Shown piece by piece: positions 24,716 through 35,879 of a stretch of 64,000 nt of DNA. The translations under genes were made by a program, and so were the position numbers. Origin of the DNA: Symsagittifera roscoffensis. Its lineage: Eukaryota > Xenacoelomorpha > Acoela > Convolutidae. Location of the stretch: positions 62,564,282 through 62,628,281 of the forward strand of contig NC_087066.1 in the NCBI RefSeq assembly GCF_963678635.1, in the 5' to 3' direction. A model generated the notes under the pieces. It worked only from the letters and a program-made list of their open reading frames with translations. It had not been told where the DNA came from and searched no databases. The stretch's first letter is position 1, and every line of letters begins with the position of its first letter.

Positions 24716-25394
24716 AAGCCTCAATTAGCAAGTTTTGTCTAGGTCTAGAATTCGATCTGCAACCTACTGCAATAAAGAGATTTTGAGTGTCACGCACTAA
24801 CCACGCACGCTTAACTACCGACAACCACTAGTCACAAATGAAGCAGCAACATATGCTAATAAATTGCCAATGCAATTCAGCAGAAGTGGCACCAAATACA
24901 AATAGACAAAATTTTGCAAGAAATAATTTGGAATATAACAAACGAAGGCATCCAGACTAACTTTGTATGTAAAAAAACGGAAAGCATGAAGCCACATTAT
25001 ATATAAATTATGTATTTCAAATAATTGCCTAATATATTGAGTTCGAAAATTTCTGAAATAGAATTTTAATCATTGTTATGTTGTTGAAAACATAGCTTTT
25101 TTCGGTTCATTTGATGAATTAAAAATGCATCAACTGTGTTAACTTATTACTATTCGAATCAAAGCACATGCAATCAAAAAGCTGTACCGGTGCCCCAAAA
25201 GTGGCACCATTATTAGAAAAAAAGAAGGTTCTTAATAATACACAAAGCTGACGCTAGTTTAATAACAAAAACTGTTCAAATCAGAAGAAAAATCTATACA
25301 TTGGAAATTAAGCTAAAAAAGTTAGTAGACAACTAAGTCCGACTATTCAAAATTTCCCGGTAAAAAAAAACTTCAAATTGATCCGTATCGAAAA

Positions 25395-25460
25395 AAATCA
25401 AGGTTCGGCCGGAATTCAAACCCCAGATCAAAAAATTCCTAGGTTCCTGCGTGACCACTA
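25395..25460 (-). repeat. tRNA-like SINE remnant
   Basis: On the minus strand GGGGTTTGAATTCCGG resembles a degenerate B box, preceded by a D-arm-like GATTTAGTGGTCACGC. The similarity is partial. Confidence 0.3.
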
Positions 25461-25461
25461 A

Positions 25462-25680
25462 ATCAAGTGAGAGTTGTTGACGATCCTTAAGAGTTGTTAT
25501 CGAAGATGTTGACGTTCCTTAATAAAACAAGATAATTTTTGCAGGTTTGTAAGAAAAGGTTTTTGCGGTGAGAGTTGTTGACGATCAAGTGAGAGTTGTT
25601 GACGATCCTTAAGAGTTGTTATCGAAGATGTTGACGTTCCTTAATAAAACAAGATAATTTTTGCAGGTTTGTAAGAAAAG
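25462..25680. repeat. Tandem duplication, 122-bp period
   Basis: The 97-nt block 25,462-25,558 is repeated essentially unchanged at 25,584-25,680. The 25-nt linker itself carries a third partial copy (GGTGAGAGTTGTTGACG). The identity indicates a recent duplication. Confidence 0.85.
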
Positions 25681-27343
25681 TCTCCAATTAGTCTCCAAGT
25701 ATTTTCTCGCAAAAAAGTGTCATAACTACGTTTTTTGGCACTTACACAATTAGCCGCCTATAAGATATGAAGTTAACAAAAACTGATGAAAACGCATGCT
25801 ACTTAATTGGCCACGGATGAAATTGAGAGTACTATATTGTTAGAGTTTGGCTGGAAGGGAAAAAAATCTTATTTTAAAACCAGCGCTTGCTTGTGAAAAT
25901 AACCCTAGTTGGACAGCCGCGTGATAGAAGCTGGCAGCAGTATTAAATTCCTAATTAACTCCGAGCGATTTGATCAAGGTTAATTACTGACTGGTTAAGC
26001 GAAACATTATGACGGTGAAAGGCTTCTGGGGACATTTATGATGTCCATAAGCCTTCTTACATCCTTTTTAGCGAAAAAAAATCTTTTTTTTTCGCTTTAA
26101 ATGACGGAAGAAGGGCCGGGGAAAGCAAATATGTGCGTTTCAGATCAATTTTTTCACCGCACGCCTACTAAGGGACGATGTTTTGGTTGCTGTGCAAAAA
26201 AATCAATTTATTTCGAATCACACAACAAATCACACGTCCTTAAAACTTAACGTTCATTTCGCAAATTAACACATTAAATTATCGCCGTCATCAATTGCAC
26301 TAATTCCTTTTCTTGCAACTTTTTGCTCGTCATGGAAACCAAAATAGTCGTTATATAATATCATTAAACTCCGTACCCAGGTGTCAAAATCCAACCTCAG
26401 ATCTGAGCTCTCACGCATCATTAACCATGTTCACGAGCTAGAGAACCTTTTTAGTTTAAAGTGCACTTTTAATTGAGGTATAACTTTCTTCACAGCTACT
26501 GTTAATTATTGTTCCGACCGCTCTAGAAATACGGCGTACCCAGCGTTCCCTCCAATCTTAATACCTCAAAGAAAGCTCGTACGGGGGTCAACTGAAGTAA
26601 CATTTAAAAGCTATTTGTCGTAATACAAATTTCAAAAAGATAATTCAAAAACATTGGTCCAAATACTTTTGCTTTTGAAACTGAATTTCAACAGACAGAT
26701 TTTTTAAATGACTATTACTCCCTCGCTCCCAGGCTAATTTCGGAACACTTTTTCGCATATTTTAGGTCTTTTTAACTATTTGAAGCTCTATTTTAATGAT
26801 TAGGCAGCCCATAAAAATGGTAGAAAATTAAAACCATACTTAAAACTTTGCTCTCGCTTCTGAGGTCGGTGTTGAAATTGTTTCAGATTCTCGTACATTT
26901 AGAATAATTCCGTAGATTGGATACTATAATTTATTCCGTAGAATTTTTATGATATTCACTGCTTGTTGCAGCGACAACTTATACAGCAAGCGCCAAATAA
27001 TTAGGTTGGGGGTTTGATGAATATAACACTGATAAGCTAAAACAAAAGATGACAACATATACTGACCAAATACGCGGTTTACTCCTGAAACAAATATTCA
27101 CATTTGACTTCTTGAATTTTGACTAGAATAACCTTTTATTTTTCATCTGGTTATTTGATATACATTTCAGCTCACGGCCAAAAATACGCTCCATAACTTT
27201 TTTCAAGTTAATTTTCTGTACCTATTGTCCGTTTTTGATGAGATTGCCGATAGTTTACTAATCCAAAAGCCTCGAACCAGAATGAGAATAGATGGCCTCT
27301 ATTACTAATTACAAGTTTTGGGCGGAATAAAAATGACCCTGAC

Positions 27344-27592
27344 CTTGTGCGACGGTGTCTTGTATCCCATGGAGTTCACTTGTTCTTTCCGTCTGTCATA
27401 GTTCTCTTTACTAACAATAGTTCTCTTTGGCTCCAGCAACGTGTAAGTGCTGGCATTTCTTGCCGTGAGCTTAGAGTTCACACTGAACTCTGTTGTCACT
27501 GGTGGTGTTTTCAAGTGAATGAAAGACCTTGCATTAAGCTTCGCAGATTCCGAGGACAAACTTCTCCTCCGACGACCCCGATAACTTTTCAT
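27344..27592 (-). CDS. CCDC60: Proposed first exon of the CCDC60-like gene
   Basis: An 83-codon open segment with ATG at 27,592 (context AAAATGA, in-frame TAA 12 nt upstream) and a donor AAG|GTCAGG after codon 83. The encoded peptide is basic (GRRRRS near the start) and looks coding, unlike the intronic surroundings. Its phase-0 donor matches the phase-0 acceptor of the exon at 23,543 and no stop is created, so the two are joined here by inference. GTCAGG is a weaker donor than the usual GTAAGT, and another gene could own this exon. Confidence 0.55.
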
Positions 27593-29145
27593 TTTGGAGT
27601 TCTCTTAAAGCGAACTGCAACACTTCACATTAAATCTAGAAGATGCAAACATTAAATTACCGCAAGAGCCTAAAATTACCCAAATAAGTTAAAAGAACCA
27701 TCATATTTACGATTAAGCGCTTCAGGCAATATAAAGGACATAAATAGCGATAAAAAACACAAAATTCAATTTTTGAGCAAGATACTGTTCCTACTATAGA
27801 AATACGGCCAAAAACTATTATCCGAGACCTATTCTCAAATGTTGATGCCAAGACTTTTGAGAAAAAAACTTTCTCATTGCACTTGTGAGAGGAAGTGTCT
27901 TGTAATCGGGAACAAGACTTTTTGCCGTAAACAACTATTCTTACAGATCTTACTTGTTTTTCTTATTTGCTCCGATGGTGAACCTTAACAACTTTCAGGT
28001 TCGTTAGCGCTTGGCATAGAGGTGACGTGTTCGCCTGTGCACCCTAAGGTCTGGTGTTATATCATGCAACCTATCAGAGGCACTCCCAAATTTTTTTCGG
28101 AAAAATCACATACACTCTTCAGCTTTTATTGGCCAATAGCTCGATTAATCTAAAACTAATATTTTAGTATTTTACGTTGATTCCAACCATAATGAACGCA
28201 ATGAAACAGAAAATAAATCAACTGACAGTTGGAAAAGAATAATGAACACAATGAAACAGAAAAGCTGACTTGTTTTTTAAAAAAAAACTACAACTTTCGA
28301 ATTTTGAAGAAAAACAAATGTCATTTAAACTCTTGAATTTCAAGCAAAATTTATGATTGGTGCTTTTTCGATAAAATTAACCCAGTTTGAGAAAACTTGA
28401 TCACTAGGTAAAATTTTTATTTCGCTGGGAAATCTGATAATTAAATTCGAAATAAGAAATCACTTTCGAAATTAGAAGTCGATCACGTTTTTCGTGGTCA
28501 TTACAAATTTTGCCGTGTTCGATAGAGGAGTTAGTCTTACTTTTAACAAAGAAAAGAAAGAGAACTTACACTTAAAAAGAAATCAGAAGTCAAACCGTGA
28601 AAAATCAAAATAAAGCAAACAAATTTTATCCAAACTTTTTCACAACGAAAAAAAAAACATTCACGAAGACCTATAATAGAAAACTCTCTACGTTAATAAC
28701 TCTTTAAAAAATTCGTTTTTTATTAGTTGAGAAAGCCTATCTTTTTTTTTCTTCTCGCCAAATACCCCGATCGTCTTTTCTCCGCACCGAGTTGGTGGTC
28801 GAAATAACAAGTTTGCTTGGAAAAAAAGGTCGAATTTTTCGATAAATTTTTGAACATCACACTCTAGAAAACCCTAGATCTGCCCCTGAAATATATAGAT
28901 CTAACTTGAAGACTTCAATTTTAATTTCCAAAAGATCGAAAAACCCATTCGCGATATCGCCTGAGATTTTTTGCCCGTTCAGATTTGGTTCAGGTTTTTA
29001 TATCTTAAAGCTTCAGAAAGTCATGAAATCTTCCCGCAGTAAAAATCAGTTGTTTATTGGTTACGCTAAGAAAACAGCAAACAGACAATGCCACAAAATC
29101 AAAACACAATTTAATAAAGTTATCTAAATATTTTTGAATTGAAAC
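27593..29145. other. Intergenic, no gene seen
   Basis: Probable 5' flank of the CCDC60-like gene, including an acceptor-like CATCTTCTAG on the minus strand about 50 nt before the ATG, followed by AT-rich DNA. A tRNA-like segment lies at 28,005-28,070, and an AATGAACGCAATGAAACAGAAAA doublet at 28,190-28,262. Confidence 0.45.
28005..28070 (+). repeat. tRNA-like segment (SINE or tRNA pseudogene)
   Basis: GTTAGCGCTTGG matches a pol III A box and is followed at tRNA-like spacing by a stem-loop region and a degenerate B-box position (GGTGTTATATC). The acceptor stem does not pair convincingly, so it is not called a functional tRNA. Confidence 0.3.
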
Positions 29146-29151
29146 TTTATT
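29146..29151 (-). terminator. Poly(A) signal of the ABM-domain gene
   Basis: AATAAA on the minus strand, 62-67 nt downstream of the ABM stop codon. Confidence 0.55.
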
Positions 29152-29212
29152 TCCTGTAGTATGAAGAGAACTAAAAGCGGATTTTGATATTTAATTGTGT
29201 ATTAGAATCCAG

Positions 29213-29425
29213 TCAGCTTTCACAATCACTGACGAGTGAGTACATCTTGCAATTAAACTTGCAGTTGTCATCTTGTTCGTCATGAAACTCTTTCACGTGA
29301 GGTTGTTTCTTGTGTTCTTTTAACAACTCCAACGATTTCCATGTTTCAATGAGCGCGTAGCTTTCTTCTTCCCTGCTGGCTCCCAATTCGCGATAGAAAC
29401 CCAAGTACTCGCAGCCCTCGTCTTC
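29213..29425 (-). CDS. ABM-domain putative monooxygenase, exon 2
   Basis: This 71-codon exon (stop included) begins after the acceptor TTCTTGAACAG and ends with a stop at 29,213. Together with exon 1 (39,754-39,846) it gives a 101-residue protein, the usual size of a one-domain antibiotic-biosynthesis-monooxygenase (ABM, dimeric alpha/beta barrel) protein. The family pattern is clear: EDEGCEY at the start of the exon, an F-Y-R-E strand, then ALIETWKS, a helix with LLKEH, and QPHVKEF. Known family members oxidise quinol-like or small aromatic substrates or act as heme-degrading or regulatory relatives, usually as cytosolic dimers; which applies here cannot be read from sequence. The C-terminal tail is Cys- and Ser-rich. 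There is no signal peptide or membrane segment. Confidence 0.75.
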   Translation of the reverse strand, partial: EDEGCEYLGFYRELGASREEESYALIETWKSLELLKEHKKQPHVKEFHDEQDDNCKFNCKMYSLVSDCES

Positions 29426-30839
29426 CTGTTCAAGAATTTAGCTCTCAAAACTACAAATTTCGCATTTGCAGCCATTCATAAAGAGCCAACAGCCAAAACC
29501 TCAACTTCGAACCATTTATATTCAAAAGGTCTTTCAATATTAAAACTTCACTACTTAAATTGCTTTCACAACAGTTAAGAGCGAATAATTGAGTATATCA
29601 AAAAGTAATAGAACCAGATTTCATCGGATTTTTACCCCATTTATAAATTTCTAGTTTTTTGTTTTATTGAATTTTACAGTGAGAGGGTACACGACTTGCT
29701 GGGGCATTTGATAAATGGTTCCCCAACTAGAAGAAGATATGGATGCGTGTGGTCCACAAGAGTGATTGTATCTCCGATCATTTTCATGGAAACTTTATTT
29801 CTTGATCAGCTGCTGTCTATTATTTTTTTTAGGTTGAGTGTGAAGTGAGCTGATGGTTAGATTTTTTTTTTCATATTTCAATGTCATCGTGGGGTAGTCT
29901 TGAGCATGTGTTGGTCTGGTTTGGTCTTTTGATAAAACTAATTGGAGCACGCCAAGCTACCAAGCCCCTAACGGACCAGATATTTCTATCCATGTTATCC
30001 ATCGCATCAATTCATAAGTTAGTTAGTTTCGGGGATAATCTTTTTGATGATCAAAAGATGAAAACTGTCAAGGTAAAAAAACGTATCTGAAGCAACCTTC
30101 ATCATATCATCTACTTGAAAAAAAATTTAACTTTATAGATTGGAATATATAAAATTTACAAATGAAAAGATCTGGTATGATTTAATTGCACATGAGATAA
30201 TAATTTAAATCGAAACCGACTGAATTTTTTTCAGTAACAACTTGCAACTCATTACGTAAGACAATTAATGCAGCAGCAAAAACAACGTTTATTAAAGTCT
30301 GTGCAACACAAAAAAAGGGTCTATCAGAAATGAAAAACCTGAGATAAATCTTTAAAAAAAAACAATTTTTTATTACATAAAATCAAGCGCATAAAAACGA
30401 CCAGCAACGCTGGAAAATTATCAATGATACCAGAAGTTCAAAAAAACTACACATAAAATGCCAATGCTCCGAAATTCTTTTGGAGACATAATTATAGAAA
30501 AATAAATTGACGAACTTTCTAGTTCAGGATGTTTTTTGATAAGCATACTTCATTCAGACCAAACATCTGGAGCACCTACTATTAAAAATATTAATGACAA
30601 CTTAGATTCTACGAAATAACAGAAAAAATGCAACACTTCCAAATGCAGCGAAAACTCACTTGAATATAAACTATTCGATTTTTCATTTATTACAACATTG
30701 TAATGCTGGAAAAAAAACTAGTAAACTTAAACCATCGGAAACCTCCAAGTCATTCTGATAAACTAGCTTAGCGATCCCATTACATTTCTTTCTAATGATT
30801 TTATTGAAATCAAATAATTCCATTCGACCTTAAAAAAAC

Positions 30840-31330
30840 TCTCATTACTCCAATTTCTGTTTTTAAAAAAAGATGATCCGGATGAACCAAAAATAGGCCA
30901 AAATCAATTACTGCTGCGGTGTCAAAAGTGTTCGAAAAAAAACTTTTATATGAACAAAAAATGAATATCTTTTAAAGGATAATCGTATAAGCAAAAAAAA
31001 ATTGGTTTTGGAGCATCGTATTCAGCTATAGATGCACTACTATACAGTACTGAATCATTTCGAAAATCAATTGATCAGAACAATATTGTAGCTGTATCTC
31101 TTCTCAATTTTTCTAAAGCATTCCACTTTATCAATCAGAATAGACTCAAATCACAATAAGTTTAAATCCAAGTAATTAACTAAGGGTTTTTCAAATAATT
31201 CCGTTTAAATGGTTGAAAGACTTTAGCAACAGGAAACAAAAAACAATTGTAAGCAATATGGAATCGGATTGCATTTATTTGTTTAAAGATGTTCCGCAAG
31301 AAACAGTGATAGGAGTAAATAGGCACACGG
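30840..31330 (+). pseudogene. Decayed LINE reverse-transcriptase fragment
   Basis: Conceptual translation in shifting frames gives non-LTR RT landmarks in order: KKDDPDEP, SKVFEKKLLYEQ, a S-A-I-D-A-L segment, SLLNFSKAFH (the position of the LSKAFD motif), a W-F-K-D-F-S-N-R-K-Q segment, and VPQETVIG (position of VPQGSVLG). Several stops and frame changes interrupt it. It differs from the two better-preserved LINEs in this window and is an older insertion. Confidence 0.6.
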
Positions 31331-31814
31331 TGGAGTAAGCAGTCTTTCAATTTATACGCTTTTGAAAGTCAGTAGAAAGCTCTGAGAAAAACTGAAATTT
31401 TTCCAAAGAAAATTCAACGAACCGATTGGTTAACATACAAACAACATGAAATGAGCGGAGTTGAGTGTTCATGTTGTGTTTCTCTTGAAACGACCCAAAA
31501 TTAGCTCATTAAGCCGATAAAAAATATTAGGCCGAAATATTTGACTGATGAACTTTTTAAGCGAATTTAAAAAAAACAAAGAAAAAAACTTGAAGTCAGG
31601 GTAATTAATATTAGAAATTATAGGAGAGTAAATCACCTAAAATTACCAAGTAAAATTACAAAGAGATAATCAAACACTAGAAGCAACATCAAAAAAAGCG
31701 CGCAGCAAAAGAAAACGATTTCAAGATGTGACAATTAGGCCGACAGCAAGTAAGCAGACAAATAATTGGCGGACAATTTTTTTTTGAAACAATCTTTCCC
31801 ATTTGATAAAAAAA

Positions 31815-31848
31815 ACATCCTCGTCAGATTCGAACCAGGGACCTTTGT
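31815..31848 (-). repeat. SINE, B-box half, interrupted by the LINE
   Basis: On the minus strand this reads CCCTGGTTCGAATCTGACG followed by an A/T-rich tail. The matching D-arm half lies at 35,616-35,670. Bridging the LINE gives a contiguous tRNA-like unit of about 75 nt with TTAGCATGGTG and GGTTCGAATC at A- and B-box positions. The 14-nt target duplication CCAGGGACCTTTGT ends at 31,848. Confidence 0.6.
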
Positions 31849-34800
31849 TGTTGTTGTTGTTAGCCCACGCGGGTCGGGTTGGGCTCTTCTGTCTCCAGGT
31901 CAAGGAACTTAGCAACCTCTACCGGCCGAAGCCACAGGTCTGCTGGGGTGAGTGGGGAGGGGTTTTGGGAGCAGTTGAAAAGGTGACATGTTGTGTGGGG
32001 GGCAAGGGAACAGGTTGGGCAAAGGTGGGAGATGGAGCTGTCGAGGCGGGATAGGTAAGTGTTAAGGAGCCGGCTGTAGCCAGACCGGAGTTGGGAGAGC
32101 TTACAGCGCGTGGGACGTGGGAGAGATTTTTCAGAGGGGTCAATCTTTGGGGGAGGGATACAAATAACTTTAGACGGAGGGGTTTCGGCTAGGAACTTGG
32201 TTAAGGGGAGGTATGGTTGTCTTTTAAAATTGGTTTGTAGTAGTTAAAAATAAAAGTGGAGACTTTGTCTCGGTCGTCCAGAACTAGAGGGTGGTTTGCG
32301 TAGACTGAAAAGTCGGTTAAAATTTTCTGGGTGTCTTCTTTGAAGCAGCTTATAATTGAGGGGCGAAGTAGACGGAGAGGAGGGGGATGTGAATGTATAA
32401 AATTAATGGGATGGTGGGAACGATAGGTAGAGATAAAAAATTTGAGATGACAGAAGGGTATGGTGGTCTTTGACCGTTAGGATTTCAGATTCACTGTGCA
32501 GGTGGGCAGTGGAACTCATTAGATTTGATCCAGTAACAACGCGAAGGGATTGGTTTTGGGCAACCTGCAGGCAATTTATGGAGGTGTTACTTGATGCGTG
32601 GGACCATGCGGGGGCTGCATAGTCAAGTATGGGGCGAATTAAAGCTTTAAAAGTTAGGAGGAGGGTTTCTTTGGAGTGACCCCAGGTTGATCCTGCTAAT
32701 GCCTTCAGGATTCCGATCCTGCGTCTGGCCTTTTCAGCGGATTGTTTGCAGTGAGTGGCAAAACAAAGTGTTGGATCAAATGTCAACCCTAAGATTGTTG
32801 GATTTTTGTTTAGGGGTAGCGCCTCGTTATTTAAAAGAACACTAGGTGTTTTATTAAATTCTTTGTTATAAGAGGAGAAAAGTGTAACTGATCCTTTAGA
32901 GGACGCGAAACTTAGTTTGCGTGAGGTGAAAAAATCGTAGAGCCTTTTTAGGTAGCTATTGATGGAGTTTGAGGCGATATCAATATTGGAACTGCTTGCG
33001 AAGGGGTGGAAATCGTCTGCATACGAAACAAGGTTTACATTATCGGGAGGTGGCGGTGCATCATGGACATAAAAATTGAAGAGTGTGGGTGATAAAACAG
33101 AACCTTGGGGTACGCCACAGTGGATTATTCGATGGGGGGATGTGTGTTCACGGAATGAGGTGGCAGCCTGTCGACCATTAAGGTAATTACTTAGCCAGCG
33201 GACTAGACTTCTTGGGAGGGGAGTGTCATGAACGAGTTCCACAAGTGAGCGATGACACACCATGTCGAAAGCCTTAGATAAGTCAAGTGTGGCCAGTACC
33301 GTACGTTTAGGGGGCGATTTTGGTTAAAACCGTCTGAAATGTAAAATTCGAGAGTGGAGAGAGCTGTGGTGGTGGAGTGAAAAGGGCGGAAGCCGTGTTG
33401 GTGTTTGGCGTTGGGGAGATGTTTGGTAAAGATGGGGTGAACGAGCCTCTCCAGAATTTTAACTGCTGGGCAGAGTAAGGATATAGGTCTGTAAGATGTT
33501 GATTGTTTAAGATCCTTATTGGGCTTTGGAAGCGGTGCAATTTTTGAATTTTTCCAAATTTGGGGGATAATGTTTTCGGGCAAAGAGATATTAAAAAGGT
33601 ATGTTAAGTATTGAGTAGCAAGTGGGCCGAGATGTTTAAGATGTATATTACAAAGGCCGTCGGGACCTAGCGCTCGCGATGGTTTGCTGTCTGCAATGGC
33701 TTGTTTAGTATTTTCAGGGGTAAAAATTGGGCTGTCTGACAGCGGTAGTTTGGCAATTTTTCTTCTCGTTATACGAAGGAGTTTGTCAGAGGCGTGGGGT
33801 CTGGCATTGGTGAATTGTTTGTTAAAAGAGCTGGTAATATCACGAGGTGAGTGTATGGGTTTAGAACCAAAAGTAATGGGGTGTCTTCCTGCCACGGGCT
33901 TAGATCCATTTAAGGAGCGTACCACTTTCCAGAACTTTCTGTCACCAGTGCGGTAGTCGCAAGTCCGGAGGAATTCTCGCAATTTATTTTCTTTGTCCTT
34001 TGCTGTCTGTTTCATGAGTCTACAGTTCAGTTGGGATATTACTTCTGGGGGGAGATTTTGTTGTCGGCTTAAATCTCTTTCGGCGGCAAGGGCAATGGAC
34101 TCGGGGGAAAGAGAGGGGGTGAAGTGGCGAATACGGCCAGCGGGGATGTGGTGGCGTGCTGCCCTGAGCACCAGGTCCCTCAAGAATTTCTCTCCGGCGG
34201 CAACTCCGGAAGGTGGAACCGCTGAAAAGAAACCCTCCTCAATTTCCTCTGTGAATTTGATCCAATCTGCTTTTAAAAAATTTATAAAAGTCCTTTTAGG
34301 TGAAAAATTTATAAAATCATCCAAGGGTAGTTCTAGAAGAATGGGTAGGTGATCTGATCCTAGAGATTTTATTGGGGTCCATGATGTGGAGAGTAAGAGC
34401 GATTGGGATGCGAGGGAAATATCTGGTGACGAGAGTTGGTTTTCTGAGTTAAAAGGGACTCTGGTTTGTGTGTCATCATTTAATGGTGCAAAGGTGGATT
34501 CGGTTATTTCATTGCTAAGTACAGAGCCGCGTTGATCTTCCTCGATGTTGGAGTTCCATAGTTGTGAATGTGCGTTGGCATCCCCGAGTACTAAGGCGTC
34601 CCCAGGTTCAAGTAGTTCGGCAAGGGACGCAGAGTAACCAGGGGGACAGCTCGAGCGAGGGGGGATGTAGAAATTATAAATACGAAGCTTGGATGAACTG
34701 GCTACCACTGATATGCCCATAGCCTCTAGTGTTCCATCGTTGTTAATATTTATTTCTTCGTATTGTATCGACTCATGTATGGCTATGAGAAGACCGCCCC

Positions 34801-35615
34801 CTTCTTTTTCTCGATCTTTTCTAATTAAAGTGTAGTGTGAGCCAAGTGAGGGGTTTCGAGATTTCTTTCTTAATTTAGTTTCTTGGAAGACAGCAATATG
34901 AATTTGATTTTGAGATAAGAAAGCAGCAATTTCGGGTGCTTTTCCGGAGATACCGTTGCAATTAAATTGAAGGATTTTTAAAAGGCCTTTGGCGGGGTGT
35001 GGTGAACTATTTACATTATTAACAGCAGTATGATTAAAATGGTTGTTTGAACTTGAGTTATTTACACTATTTACACGATTACGATTTGCGCGATTTTGGG
35101 AGGAGGAATTATTATTCGAGGAGGTGGGAAGGGTGGGAGGGGGGTTAGGGAGGTGGGGTTGGGGGGCGGTTAGGGAAGTTGAACAAGTTTGGGAGTTGGG
35201 GGTGGTCAAGTTAGAGGACCTGGTGCCTGGGGGAGGTAAAATGTAGGTAGAGGTACAGGTAGGGCAATAGTAGTCAGGGTGGTGTTGGTTAAGGTGGGTA
35301 AGACCACTACATTTAAGGTGAATGTAACCACAGATGTGGCACCAGACACTGGGCTGGGTGCGTTTGATGCGGAAAGAGCAAGGGGAGCAAAAGTAAGGCC
35401 CTGGACCAGGGTTTGGATTAATGCCGGAGCGGAGTAGTAGTATAAGGATGAGCAGACGGAGCAGCCTGGCCGGCTTCAGACGCTCCGTAACCGAAAACCC
35501 GGAGACTTCTGAGCTTCTCCCGACCCAATGGGAAGGGGGGGGGGCTTGACGCCATTTGCATCTTGGTGGGGCCCAAGATGTCGGATCCACCACTGGAAGG
35601 CGGCGTCGTCTGGAT
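31849..35615 (-). mobile_element. Non-LTR retrotransposon (LINE), single-ORF type, frameshifted
   Basis: A 3.77-kb insertion flanked by the 14-nt direct repeat CCAGGGACCTTTGT (31,835-31,848 and 35,616-35,629). On the minus strand it starts with a GC-richer 5' region at about 35,615 and ends with a TAACAACAACAACAACAA tail, so it inserted by target-primed reverse transcription. The target is a tRNA-like SINE in the ABM intron. Target duplication and tail are crisp, so the insertion is recent compared with the decayed LINE nearby. Confidence 0.85.
32403..35490 (-). pseudogene. LINE ORF: PHD finger, endonuclease, reverse transcriptase; one frameshift
   Basis: Read 5' to 3' on the minus strand: a Leu-rich segment and 2A-like SGINPNPGP (NPGP at 35,402-35,413), a PHD-type C4HC3 finger (about 35,392-35,270), an apurinic-type endonuclease (LQFNCNG, QETK, GDANAHS, LGSDHLPIL), and an RT domain (YRPISLL, GFRPFHST). 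The frame then changes at a run of five G on the plus strand (33,310-33,314), and RT continues in the other frame with LDLSKAFD, VPQGSVL and YADD (residues 81-84 of the second piece), ending at 32,403. No RNase H is seen. The single break in a mononucleotide run could be a mutation or an assembly error; otherwise the frame is intact. Family: single-ORF, jockey/CR1-like LINE by motifs. Confidence 0.8.
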
Positions 35616-35670
35616 CCAGGGACCTTTGTCGTCCCAAGCATACTCTTTAACACCATGCTAAGTTGGCCGG
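35616..35670 (-). repeat. SINE, A-box half, other side of the LINE
   Basis: On the minus strand TTAGCATGGTGTTAAAGAG then TATGCTTGGGACGACAAAGG, the D-arm and anticodon-arm part of the tRNA-like SINE whose B-box half is at 31,815-31,848. Begins with the right target duplication. Confidence 0.6.
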
Positions 35671-35879
35671 GAACGCATAGAAGCTTGAATTCCTTATGAG
35701 TCAAGATACAATTGATTCTGTTAAACAAGTTTTTAACCCCAAACAAAAACGTGTATATTCCATTTTGATAACGCTTACTAATCCCAAGCGTAAAAAAATC
35801 ATTCATTTGCTGAAAAACTTGAAGAATTTATAATTCACACTGTCATATCTGGCTAAGTAAAAAATGAAAAGAACGCTGA

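Larger units (their letters stand above)
23544..27343 (-). other. Proposed 3.8-kb intron of the CCDC60-like gene
   Basis: AT-rich non-coding DNA bounded by a GTCAGG donor at 27,343 and a TTTGCAG acceptor ending at 23,544. It contains a short doublet (CGCTGAATGGAGAACA repeated near 23,630-23,660), GCGAAGC-type repeats near 24,200 and 24,635, reverse tRNA-like SINE remnants near 24,740-24,810 and 25,395-25,460, and a 122-bp-period duplication. Confidence 0.5.

Noticed and set aside
25778-25812. Hammerhead ribozyme (CTGATGA followed by GAAA)
   Set aside because: The three helices of the core cannot be formed around it.
28005-28070. Functional tRNA gene
   Set aside because: A box is good but the B box and acceptor stem are poor.
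33684-34352. Plus-strand frames across the LINE
   Set aside because: Antisense shadows of the LINE endonuclease/RT frame.
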